Part shown: positions 10,996 through 21,508 of the stretch, piece by piece | Layout: every line of letters starts with the position of its first letter | How positions within the stretch are numbered: position 1 is the stretch's first letter | Assembly (NCBI GenBank): GCA_035079385.1 | Contig: JAVHKY010000054.1 | Coordinates: 15,728,501 to 15,792,500 of the forward strand | From: Aspidiotus rigidus | Taxonomy: Eukaryota > Arthropoda > Insecta > Hemiptera > Diaspididae | Direction: 5' to 3' | Length of the DNA stretch: 64,000 nucleotides | The notes under the pieces: model-generated | Databases searched by the model: none | What the model saw: the letters and a program-made list of their open reading frames with translations, nothing else | What the model was told of the DNA's origin: nothing | Program-made: the position numbers and the translations under genes

Positions 10996-11830
10996 AAAAA
11001 ACGACGGCTTCCTTAACGAAGTTAAGCGAGGAACGCAGGGAACCTGTTTTATGAGTCAAATGGGATTTGGTATTGGAAATTCGAGGAAGCATAGACCTAG
11101 ATAAAGCTAGTATAGTGAAGGCCTAGACCTACTGTAAGCCTAGTATAATATAGTTTGAGTGTCTAAATTTTTCTCGAATCTCCTGCTATATATGATAGCT
11201 CGAGAGTTGAAATTTTTCCAAATCCCTTTCATATCCTACATAGCTCGAGAGTTGAAATTTTAACAGGGAACCTGTTTTATGGGGGCATTTTGAGAAATTT
11301 GCCGTGCGTCGTCCAGCAAAAAACTTTGAAAAATTTCGACTCTCGAGCCATGTACGATAGGAGAGCGACTTAGAAAAATTTCGACTATCGCGCTATATAT
11401 GATAGGAGGGGGACTTGGAAAAATTTCGGCTCTCAAGCTATATATATGATAGGAGGGGGACTTAAAAAAATTTCGAGTCTTGAGCTATCATATATAGCTG
11501 GAGATTCCACAAAAATGTAGACTCTCAAACTAGATTATACTAGGCTTATAGTAGGTCTAGGCGTTGTTTACACATATACTAGCTTTATCTACTCGTAGGT
11601 TTCCTTGAATTCTCAATACCAAATCTCATGTAACTCATAAAACAGGTTCCGTGCCCTGCGTTCCTCGTTTATCTTCGTTAAGGAAGCCGTCGTTTTTTTC
11701 TAAGTCCCTCTCCTATCATATATGGCTCGCGAGTCGAAATTTTTCCAAGTTTTTTGTTGGACGGCGTAAGGCAGACGACACACGGCAAATATCTCAAAAA
11801 GCCCCCCATATAACAGGTTCCTGTTAAAAA
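10996..11830. mobile_element. foldback element with 45-bp repeat array, copy A
   Basis: Long inverted termini pair ACGACGGCTTCCTTAACGAA (from 11001) with its complement ending near 11692, and continue inwards for about 150 bp (AACGCAGGGAACCTG, TATTGGAAATTCGAGG, the CTAGATAAAGCTAGTAT region). The centre holds tandem units of about 45 bp (GATAGGAGGGGGACTTGG, then AAAAATTTCG and CTCGAGCTATATAT) at 11356, 11401 and 11448. A second inverted motif, AACAGGAACCTGTTTTATGG at 11262, reappears inverted near 11815. No ORF is present. The unit B copy has fewer array units. Confidence 0.6.
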
Positions 11831-13034
11831 TTTTTTTTGGACTTTCTATCGTCTGCTGACCAAGTTCAGTTGCAGGACAATTTCATGCACATTCATCAAG
11901 TATGAATAGAATTTGTATCCACGATTCCCAAATGGGTTCGGACTATTGAGATCACTCCTGATATCGTTAATTTCTTCCAAATACGGTTCATGTTTTACTT
12001 GGGTTTATTTTGAGCTACCTATCGTCTAGTTCTATAGCTCTTTTGAGAAAATTTATTTCTCTCTTCCCCCTCCCCTCATTATTTATGTGAATTGAGGCAG
12101 ACAAATATCCTATTATAGGAAATACTTTAATTTATATTTGTTTTAACGAAGGTCAAATTTTTCAAAGTCTCTCTTCATCAGGCAGCCTTAAGACATTGCA
12201 GAATTTCTCAAAGCTCCTTTCCTCTTTGTGTTCGTTCTCTTACTTGCTACTGTGAGGATGTCTGGCTTGAACGTCTTTTTTTGTTTTATAAACTGGATCA
12301 CTCGCTTTCATTATGAATGAATATTTTCAAGAAACTATCTTTCGAATCTCATATTCCCCTTGACTCATATTGAAGCTTTATTCTTGTCGTATTGGTACTT
12401 GCTTTGTATTGACAGCGAAGTACGTAGGCACGCATTTACAATGGAAAACAAAATTCACCACCTCCGAAGATAATGTTAAGCGGTTATATACCGTTGTGAC
12501 ATGACATACTTATGGTTGGAAATTTCTCGCCATATCCTTCACAGCCCTTCACAACTGAGAATTTTAAATTATTCACAACTCTGAAGTACAACACAACATA
12601 AGGTCAAGGATAGGGGAAAGAAACCTACAATATGACTCTCCTTTGAGGTGTCCAGTCGTTTCCTTTTTTTTTTTTTTTTTGGATACCGGTAGTCTTTTTA
12701 TTTTCCTCTTGATTAGGGAAGACAAATATATATTCATGCGTCTAAGACGTGGTATTATTTATTGTATTCAACACTTAAAGATGCAGCTAACAATGATTTG
12801 AAATTACGTGTCGCCAAACATCCAATATAATCGTAGTTTTATTTCATTCCAACGAGCTGATATGGTGGATGTAAAAGCTATTAAGGCATTACAGGGTATG
12901 AGGATGTTCGCGTAGAATCCAAGCGGATGGTCGATACTTGAGAAGAATAGACTCAGAGGATCGAGTATCATTATATCATCATTTTCAATGCAATTATGAG
13001 CCCGCATTCAGTGTTAGGTAGGTGGTGTAATAAC
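11831..13034. other. no supported gene
   Basis: AT-rich single-copy-looking DNA shared with unit B (49270-50126 and 51620-51956). A T-homopolymer of about 18 bases lies at 12664-12680. The unit B Helentron-like insertion lies at the T-run equivalent to 12694-12698. No domain-bearing ORF or splice pattern was recognised. Confidence 0.5.
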
Positions 13035-13182
13035 ATTATTTGGAATTTGAAATAGCACCAACATGAGATATTGTCAGGTACTTCACCTTCACGTTTGTAA
13101 TAGAAAGGTGTAGGACGAGGGGGTGCATAACATGCACGTCGCGTCGGAAGGAATGCACTATGTTCTTATCGCCGCACATATT

Positions 13183-13555
13183 AGGACCTACCGGTATCTG
13201 TACAAAGAGCGTCCGTGAAGAAAAATTCATTACAGAGAAATCAGTTTGAAGTTTCAGTTTCAAATATCTCCGCAACAACGAGTTTAATCAAAAAAATGGT
13301 AAGGATGAAAATTGAAGAGCAACTCTTCTTCCTTAAGAAACGATAATCACATTTTGAATACATCCAGAAACAAACAAAGTAGAGATTATTGAAAATATGA
13401 CAACGGACGCCCTTCTCGCCGAGGTGGAAAAATTGTGGGTTTGAAAAAAAAAAAAAAATTTATAAAAGATAGTTTATAATCTGAAACGCACGAAAATCTA
13501 GGTCTCCGCAAAAAGGGCGTCCGTACGACGGACGCCCTTTGTACAGATAGGTCCT
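13183..13555. mobile_element. short inverted-repeat element (MITE-like), unit A only
   Basis: The termini AGGACCTA..ATCTGTACAAAG.GCGTCCGT (13183-13217) and the complement at 13519-13555 form a terminal inverted repeat. A further GGACGCCCTT word lies inside at about 13405, and an ACGGACGCCC palindrome at the right arm. The left arm differs from the right by an extra CCGGTA within the TA of CCTATC. The element sits inside a roughly 560-bp stretch (13035-13597) missing from unit B. No clear target duplication was found. Confidence 0.5.
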
Positions 13556-13597
13556 CATGTACATTAAGGGAATGTTTGTTTCAAATTCATCGTATAT

Positions 13598-15000
13598 TCT
13601 AGAAATTTTTAGAACAATTCACGGAATATTTGTCCGAATTGTTAACACACTGTGGACTGCAGCAATTTAAACGATCTTATTCTATCAAACAGCTCTAGAC
13701 AACTAGACCAAATTGTGTACCGCACTGTTCTGTGTAAAATAAAAGGTAGTCTGCTAAGTAAAGGTTTTCATGGTTGTCAAATATGTATAATTATACCTAG
13801 CGTATACTTGGGCCTGGTATACCACCATGACATGTGGAAGGGTATATATGCAGCACAGCGTGAATTTGCAATGTGCCTGTTATGTTGGCATGTCATAAGG
13901 AAACCTCTTTTCAGCTCGGGTTCTAAGAAATATAGACTTCAATTTACACTTGTAATTCATATGAACATGATACACATTCGCGCTTTTTGAAGATTTTAAC
14001 ATGGACTTTGATCTATTTCTGTTCCACCATGATAACGTTCTTTGTCAAAAGATCGAGGATGAAATACAGAGTACTGCCGCGTTGGGAATCATTTAAAGAT
14101 ATTAACTTTACCTACTCATCATCAAAATTGTAAATACAAAATACTTTCTGTAATAACGACCATTGAAAGGCAGGTACCTACAAAATGTGTAGGTAATATA
14201 GAGCCATAGAACGGCGGAAGAAAGAAAAATATTTAAAAAAATATATGGAAAAAGCGTCATAACTAATTATCGTTAATCATCGCAATCGTTATGACTAGGC
14301 CTATTCAAGTCCAAAAAGCCTAAGCGTCACTGGAAGAGAGAAGCATCTTGTTTAAACTCGGCAAACAAAAATTAAGTATGAACTCTCATAACGTCTTCTG
14401 CCTTTCCAATGTAGTGCGTTTACCGTATTACTCTTCCCATGTGAGAGACTTCAACGCATTCAAAGTGTCTTTGAATCTAGTATTTAAGGTCCGAAAAATT
14501 TACATAAATAAAGTTAAGAGACTACCATCGCATTGGAAAATGTAAACATCACACTTTCCATGGGGAAAGAGACGATCTTTAAGAGAAGAAAATTGTCTCA
14601 TGATGCCGGCGAAAAGAGTGGTAGTGCCGTCGACTTTATAAATTTATCTCGGAGCGCGAAAGACAATACTCCTGAAGAACCTAATTTAGCCAGTAATGTA
14701 TTTATGGAAATGATTCTCTGTAGGATATAAAAACCTTCCGTCGGCGTCCTTCACGCAGAAGGAGAAAGCATCAGACTTGTGAAATCATGAAAAGATTGTA
14801 TGATCTTATATTATAATGCAGAAGTCATCGCCCAGTTCGCTACTTCTTCTAACACATCGAAGAGTATACTAGAATATATTAGCCCTATACTAGGCCTAAA
14901 ATAGCTTAGCATATATTTGTAGTATACTAGGCTAGCACGCAACCTAATCCAGAAAACTGCTAGACTAGTCCAAAAGAAAAAATTGGGAAGAATGTTGATG
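13598..15000. repeat. older internal module, paralogous to about 22780-23560
   Basis: Shared phrases in the same order show an older duplication within unit A. Examples are GCACAGCG.GA.TTTGCAATGTGCC (13854 and 22836), CTTTTCAGCTCGGGTT (13908 and 22881), GTCCTTC.CG.A.AAGGAGAAAGCAT (14747 and 23407) and GCTACTTCTTCT (14840 and 23530). This similarity spans the 112-codon ORF at 13652-13990, whose frame is not kept in the paralogue, so it is not treated as a gene. Confidence 0.45.
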
Positions 15001-15143
15001 ACACAAGCTTGATGACGTCATCAACTAATGATGTCATGGAAAATGATGCAGATTCAACAGATGATGATGACGTCACTAGAAGGTTTGAACCCATTCATGT
15101 CTTTACTGTGTCATTATCCCTTATTGAAAATTCGCAAGTTTGA
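14533..15143 (+). CDS. two candidate exons of an acidic, disordered protein, unit A
   Basis: Two neighbouring open frames look more like coding sequence than their surroundings. The one ending at 14730 is Lys/Ser-rich (KRRKLSHDAGEKSGSAVDF). The one at 14964-15143 is strongly acidic (NDVMENDADSTDDDDVTRRF) and follows an AG that could be an acceptor. The codons of the second include three CRE-like TGACGTCA-type words, which may be coincidental or regulatory. Both frames are intact in unit B with almost no change. No domain is recognised and the splice between them is not proven; an overlapping 114-codon frame starts at 15028. It may be a small gene, or low-complexity DNA. Confidence 0.22.
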
Positions 15144-16175
15144 GATGGGGTTTCCTCTTTTTAATGTCTTCACCGGGACCGTAGCCGTCTACTGGGAATC
15201 GGCAGGTCCAATTCTATTGGAAATCTTCAAGTCCAAATCCAAGTTGACCTTCTCCTCACAAAAAATTCTCAATTCCGTAATTCCCATTCATGGTTTTTCA
15301 AAGTCCCATAGTTGGTGCTTCCCAGAGTTGAAGTTTCATCGCTTCGGCAATAGTCGATTAATAAACAAATAACGAAATCCATAGCAATGAAAAATCAACC
15401 CATTTTCAATATCTCTCTTCAAACTCTCTCAGTAATCCTTTTCCACTGTCTACGAATTTTGGTTACGAGTTACGTATAAACGATGACAAACATTTGCGAT
15501 ACGATGTCGGATCAGCAGACGCCGACTCCCTCGATGACGACCATAGTACACATTCGAACACGTTGTGGACTTGATAGTTATTCAATTTATCCTCTTAATT
15601 AAATAAATATATTTTATATCTCTCGCACGTCTCGATATTTTCCTTAGATTGAGTTTTCAGCACGTCTTCCACTGCAGCAAAGCCACTCTAGCTATTCCCT
15701 CCCTTTCGCATTTCCTACAGTTGGCCAGTTGAAATTTTGCTCAGGTCTTGAATCCTAAAATTCGCCGAAGGTTAGCAAAATTCATACCTTAGCTCGAAGC
15801 TCACGATTAACGGCGGATATTTCGAAGAATACTTACCTATGAACGGTGCTAAAAACCAATATGATTGACCTGTGGGAAAAAATTGGCCACTACCTATCAT
15901 TGCAAATTTTGAATATGAAAGTGAAGAATAGCTACGCGTTGAACCGCAAAATTCAACCATAATATTGTAATATTTTGCTTTCTTTGTAATAATTATAACG
16001 TTCTTGAGTCATACACAATTTTTCGACTATGAAGCAGATAGTAATGGAAATATACGCCTGTTACAACTTTTTATTTTGGGTTGCGGCAGATCAAGAAGAA
16101 ATTTTAGCTTTGAGGAAATAAACTTCGGCATAACTTGTTTGCTTTTAAAATTGTGATAGTTTCAAAAGAATTTTT

Positions 16176-17700
16176 TATTAGAAATAATATACCTAACACA
16201 ATGATAAGTCCAATTTTATATTCCTTAAGTGAAAATCTCATGCCGTAGATCCTCATGTTCCAATAAAAATTAGTAGCTCTCGATTCTCATATGGAACTAC
16301 CCTTTTGAATTACCGTTTATGAAATTCCCGATCAAGTTCGCAAGAATCACACATTTTATAGACGTACCTACAAAAATTTACCAGAATATTATCCTACCCA
16401 CTTGTAAAAATATCATTCTTCAATATTACTCGCCAAATAATTTTCTCGTATGAATTAGACCTCAGTTTTGCGTTTATTGCTCTTGTGTACCTATGTCAAT
16501 ATACCAGATTTATGAACTGCAAATACAGACTAGGTAATATCTCTCTCGTCTATCTAACTTTTTGAATTCAGCATGAGAGACTGGGTTTTTATTCTGTATG
16601 ATGGGGTGTAATTCTATTCACACGCTCACACATTTAAGGCTGGGTACAGTTATATACCAGCAACAAGAAAGTACAGTTACTTGACCGTCACGTACTGTTG
16701 ATACAATGTATCATATCCGTACAGACTTCAAAAATTAACAAAAAGAGACTTTTGTCGTCGTCACGTTCGCAAAAGGGAGGTTCTGGACGGGTGGTCCATA
16801 ATATATCCTCTTTAAATAGACTGCACTACGTTCATTTCGTCACGCTTACATTCCGGTAATGCGTTTTCAAAGTCATCGGCTATTCTAGAAATTTCTAGAA
16901 TAGGAAGCAACCTGTAGTTTATACCTAAGTAAAGACCAACATCTCTCTCGTCTACCTAACTTTTTGAATTCAGCATGAGAGACTGGATTTTTATTCTGTA
17001 TTATGGGGTTCCATTCTATTCATACGCTCACACATTCATGGCTAGGTACAGTTATTTACCACCAACAAGAAAGTACCGTTACCTGACCATCAGGTACAGT
17101 TGATATACAATTATGTAGGTAGTACAGAATACTAGTAGATCAAACTCTAAGAGTGCGAGAATGTGTACATGCGTTCATATGAATCACCATGAATGCAAAT
17201 CAAAGTCCATATTATTATTATAACCCGAGCGAAAAGGAGGAATGCATTTGTATGTGCACATAAGAGTACATCGCATATTCCCATCATGTATAATTTGGCA
17301 ATCATGAAAACCTTGAGATATACCAGAGTATCTTGTCTTTTACGCATAGAACAAACATACAAAGAAACAGTTCGATAGAGAGCAATGATAATCTCTTGCA
17401 ATTAAAGACTGCCTCAACAACCCAGACAAATAGTACATCCAGTAAAATGTATGGGTTCTTATATAAACTATAGGTCGCGTCGTATTCTAGAAATTTCGAA
17501 GTCAGTATGATACCGGTATACGCTGTGATAACGTGCACATTCTTTTGTCAAAGTTAGATCGACATTAGGGTACAGCCTTCAGGATTTATTGCACCGTTTT
17601 ACTAAGTACATTCACCCATAATTTAAATAAATACAAATTCTTTTGGAGATGCCAACCTTTAAATGCGCGCCTCGCAGAATCATGATGAAAGTACAAAAAA
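16176..17700. repeat. internal repeat module, copies at 16176-17700, 18860-19260 and 20690-22310
   Basis: Three stretches of unit A share ordered phrases: GAAATAATATA..AACAC (16180 and 20710); ATCTCTCTCGTC.A.CTAACTTTTTGAATTCAGCATGAGAG (16530, 16940 and 21108); and CAGCCTTCAGGATTTATTGCAC with ACCCATAATTTAAATAAATAC (17573, 19084 and 22120). The first contains a further internal tandem duplication (16531-16730 and 16931-17120). Retroelements later landed inside these modules. The same arrangement exists in unit B. No coding function is seen. Confidence 0.55.
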
Positions 17701-17775
17701 GAAATATGTGCGAAAAAACACACTCCAGTGAAAATGAAAATATTGAAAATGAGAGAAAGTAATGTGTTTCTACAA

Positions 17776-18853
17776 TCTTAATATTCTGAGCAAAGTTGAA
17801 AAACAACTCAACCACTCCTCGGCTCTTTATTCCACCCAAAATCATTCGCGACCTTAAACGCCTCCCTTGTCTTTCAACTTCTCCCGAAGAATACCAAGCA
17901 CAGTTTAACAAAATCCTTAACAACTTTCACAACCCTATACTATGTTTCACCGATGGATCTAAATATCAAAACAAAACCGGCTTCGCTTACTCAATAGATC
18001 ACATCACAGTCTCTCACAGACACCGCAACACCGCATCCGTCTTTACCACTGAACTACAAGCAATCTTTAGCTGTTTAGAACACATCCTCACCAACCTACC
18101 CTCCCGTCTTACTCTCAACCCATTTTTAGTCATTTCCGACTCCCTATCATCACTCGACACCGTATCCAACCACACTTCCTCCCACCCACTCATAAGTCGT
18201 ATACACACTCTCATGAACACCTTCTATACCATCCCCATCCCATTATTCTTCATATGGGTACCTGGTCACAAGCGTATCCCAGGAAACGAAAATGTCGACA
18301 AAGCAGCCAAACTAGCAACCCATAACCCATCAGTCAACCGCTCTTTCTTCCCCTCACGCTCAGATCTCTCCAAACACATCAACAAATTCATCACTCAAGC
18401 ATGGTTCACTCATTGGTCTGATCTCAAATCACACTCAAACAAACTAGCCCAAATTAAAAATATTCCCACCGTATGGGACTCTTCAAATCTGTCAACACGC
18501 AGAGAAGAAATAGTCATCACCCGTCTCAGAATCGGCCACACCAGACTCACTCACACCCATCTCATCTCTCATTTTATGCCTCTCTCATGCTCTCACTGCG
18601 AATCTGAACACCCCCTATCCGTTCAACACATCTTCTGCTGCCCCAACTTGACCCAACTCCGTAATTCCTTATCCATCCCTCACAACCATACAGAAGCACT
18701 TTCAGATCTCTCTCCCTCCATCCCTAACATATTCAACTTTTTACAACAAGCCAACTTCCTCTCACGCATATAATCATACAATCTAGCCGAACTCATAGCC
18801 CTGAAGGCAGGTTGCTAGTAGCTCGTTAATTAAAAATAAATAAATAAATAAAT
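17776..18853 (+). mobile_element. 5'-truncated I-like non-LTR retrotransposon, RNase H end, copy A
   Basis: A 325-codon open frame (17796-18773) encodes the C-terminal part of a non-LTR polyprotein. The RNase H domain has all four expected acidic residues in context: CFTDGSK, FTTELQAI, VISDSLSS and ENVDKAAK, with the family's PGHK..PGNE loop. A Cys/His cluster (CSHCESEHPLSVQHIFCCP) follows, as in I and R1-type elements. The stop is followed by a short 3' UTR and an (AAAT)n tail ending about 18852, the usual 3' end of such elements. No RT domain is present, so the copy is dead on arrival although its frame is open. Unit B carries the same insertion at 55640-56718 with a frameshift and a stop, so insertion predates the duplication. 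Confidence 0.85.
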
Positions 18854-19466
18854 CTCATGATATTTATGGCCGCCAAATATACATGACGCTAATATACGAT
18901 GTGTCATTATGAGCCCATATGAATGCATTCCTCTGCGCTCAGATTGTGTGTGTAATGTGGACATTTGATTTGAATTTGTGATTCATATGTAGACATACAC
19001 ATTTGCACTCTTGGAGTTTGATCTACTCGTATTTTTGTACTCCTATGACAACTTGCACATTCTTTTGTCGATCGACATTAGGGAACAGCCTTCAGGATTT
19101 ATTGCACGACTTTACTACATTCACCCATAATTTAAATAAATACATACTAATGCTTTCGGTGATGCCGACCATTAAATAGCGCGACTTTAAATCATGCCTA
19201 ATTCTTAAATAACATTTTCCTTCCTTATATTGATATTCCAAATTGTCCAAAAGATATGTAATGACTTATATGTATAGCTTGAGGGTTGAAAGTTCTCCAA
19301 GTCACCCTCCTATTATATTATATAGCTCGAGATTCGAGAAAAATTTAGGCTCTCAAACTATATTGTGCTAGGCTTATAGTAGGTTTAGGCCTTCTTTATA
19401 CTAGCTTTATCTAAGATCTAGGCTTCCTTGAATTCTCAATATCAAATCCCATGTGACCCTAATAAG

Positions 19467-20215
19467 TCCCTATGAGGCTATGTTTGGCAGTGCGCAAAGG
19501 ATAGGACTGGCGGACACGGAATTGAGTGAAGATATGTACAAGTCCATCACCGCAGAAAAAGAACTCCAAGAAGTAAGTACTGGAAACACATAATGACACC
19601 GACAATGTGAGTGATTGCGACGAAGAGCCGGGTGAAGGAAGTGCAACAGACGTTCTTTGCTCAATCTGCGAGAAGAGTAATGAACGCATTTGTACACAGT
19701 GTGGCGAATATGTGGATGAAGAACTCATTTTTGTAGTCTTTGCAAACGAAAAAATGACATTAAAAGTCAACAGGAAGGCGCCAAGATAGGACTACAAGAG
19801 CAAGCTGAAAGAATGCTAAATTTCCACCGATTGTCGCTAGTCAGAATGTTGTGATTCGTGTTCCAGATGTAGACCGTGGTCGTCTCGCCCCCAGAAATGT
19901 TTTAGCAGTTGCATTGACGTGAGTTCTTCCAGTATATATCAGTTGAGTACAAAGGAGGGTATTATTGATCGCCTGTACGCTCGAAATGAAATCACTGCTG
20001 CCGACAGCAACTTCATTACTCTCACCGATATTCCTGATAGTTCAATATCTCTGCAGTCTGCTTCCGTACTATCGTCTCGTAGCCAACAAGGTTTTGTTCA
20101 TTGCACATAGTAAAGATATTGTATTGATAAAAAGTGTAAATGTAAAAAAAGTGGCGTTCTGTGTAATTCTAAATGTCACAACAATTCGGCCTGTAAGAAT
20201 ATGCAAACGGGTTAC
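19467..20215 (+). pseudogene. KRBA2-like integrase-derived protein 3' end, copy A
   Basis: Fragments in several frames match the end of transposon-derived proteins annotated as KRAB-A domain-containing protein 2-like. They are YEAMFGSAQRIGL at the start; CSICEKSNERICTQCGEY in the middle; a VIRVPDVDRGRLAPRNVLAV segment; a KEGIIDRLYARN segment; and a Cys-rich CTY/KCKCKKSGVLCNSKCH tail. A frameshift between the last two coding blocks (about 19918) is shared with copy B and so predates duplication. Copy A also has extra T residues near 19730 that shift the frame, and lacks about 16 bp near 19818. No integrase catalytic core is present here. The gene-family name is from memory of conserved words, not a search. 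Confidence 0.6.
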
Positions 20216-20408
20216 GGTTCTTTCCAGATTAGTTCAATGTTTTTTTTTTTTTCATAATGTTTTACATTCAATTGATTATATTTGTATTTTGTTCGGAAAA
20301 TACATTCTGGCGTTTTCATTCGTAATATTTGACATTAAATTAGTTCGCACAATGCATTCTAGCATTCTTTCTTTCCATAACCCGTTCCAGCTTTTCGCTT
20401 TCCTATCA

Positions 20409-20528
20409 CAACGCATTGTGCCTCCTTTGACACAAGACAACGCGTTTTGGATCATTTTTCTTCAACTTAACGCGTTGTGGACGATTTCAGTGTTATTCAA
20501 GAACAAAACGCGTTGTGGTTCTTCCTTT
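20409..20528. repeat. four spaced AACGCGTTGTGG-like words
   Basis: The words AACGCATTGTG, AACGCGTTTTGG, AACGCGTTGTGG and AACGCGTTGTGG start at 20410, 20439, 20469 and 20517. They contain the palindrome AACGCGTT and recur in unit B (59530, 59559, 59589 and about 59638). They lie just beyond the KRBA2-like remains and could be subterminal binding sites of that transposon. Confidence 0.45.
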
Positions 20529-21170
20529 TGCACAATGGCCGTTTTCGCTTTCTGCGCCTAACAGATATGCCTAGGCAATATTTTTATAGATAAGATTTGA
20601 TGGACACTAGATATCTGAAAAATGTTGCAGGTATATTGCGGTGTGAAATCGAATACGAGTAATTGCATAGACAAGTCCAAGTTCCTGCTTGGGAATAAAT
20701 TTTTTATAAGAAATAATATACCGGTAATACACTAATAAGTACAATTTTTATTCCTTAAGCCAAAACCTCATTGTGTAGGCCCTTACGTTCCAACAAAAAT
20801 TATAGTGGCTTTTGATCCTCATACGAAACCACTCTCCTGAATTACAAAACTACTCTTCTGAATTACGACGTTTGAAATTTCCAATCATGTTCACGAATTG
20901 CGCATTTTATAGACGTACAAAAATTTACCAGAATATTGTATGTCCTACGTGTGAAAATATCATTTTTCTAATTACTCGTATGATATGAATCCGATATTCA
21001 CAAAATTTCTTCAAATAATTTTCTTGTATGAAATCAGATCTTAGTTTTGCGTTTATTGTTCTTGTGTATGTCCATGTCAGATTTATGAACCTCAAGTACA
21101 GACGAACATCTCTCTCATTCAACTTTTTGAACTCAGCATGAGAGATTGGATTTTTATTCTATATGAAGGG

Positions 21171-21508
21171 TTGGTTCGGTTAGGTTAGGTTAGAGTAACC
21201 GTGAGAAAATACAGCGTTTTCAAACTAAGTGCCTCAGAGCAATAGCGAACACCGGCTGGTACCATCGAAACTACGAGATCCACGACTACCTGCAGGTCAA
21301 CAGCGTTGAAGATGAAATCAAACGTCACAGTGCAAGCTGCCAAAATCGTCTCCACAAACACCAAAATAACCTGGCTCTCGAATTACTAGATAATAGCCCA
21401 ACTACTACATTGAAGCATATCACTTTAATAACGTAAAGTAAATAATCAAACATGTACTTATAATCTTAGGATTGATTGTACCATAAAAATAAATCGTTAA
21501 AAAAAAAA
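21171..21508 (+). mobile_element. Jockey-like non-LTR retrotransposon 3' end, copy A
   Basis: Codons from about 21213 read IQRFQTKCLRAIANTGWYHRN and continue with IHDYLQV and EDEIKRHSASCQNRLHKHQNNLA, the familiar end of Jockey-clade polyproteins. A 3' UTR and a short poly(A) (21499-21509) follow. Flanks resemble ATATGATGGG on both sides (decayed here, exact in unit B), a target-site duplication. The 5' truncation point begins with TTGGTTCGGTTAGGTTAGG. Copy A has lost an internal piece that copy B retains near the stop codon. Confidence 0.75.

Noticed and set aside
13652..13990. 112-codon frame kept in both units
   Set aside because: The region is part of an older repeat module whose other copy (22780-23000) does not keep the frame, and its surroundings are equally conserved.
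15028..15372. 114-codon frame overlapping the acidic exon candidate
   Set aside because: The frame starts in a low-complexity GATGATGA run and has no motif. The alternative acidic frame looks more protein-like. Neither is proven.
21171..21200. Telomeric repeat array
   Set aside because: Only two to three TTAGG units are present, bounded by a retrotransposon and a target duplication, so this is not a telomere.
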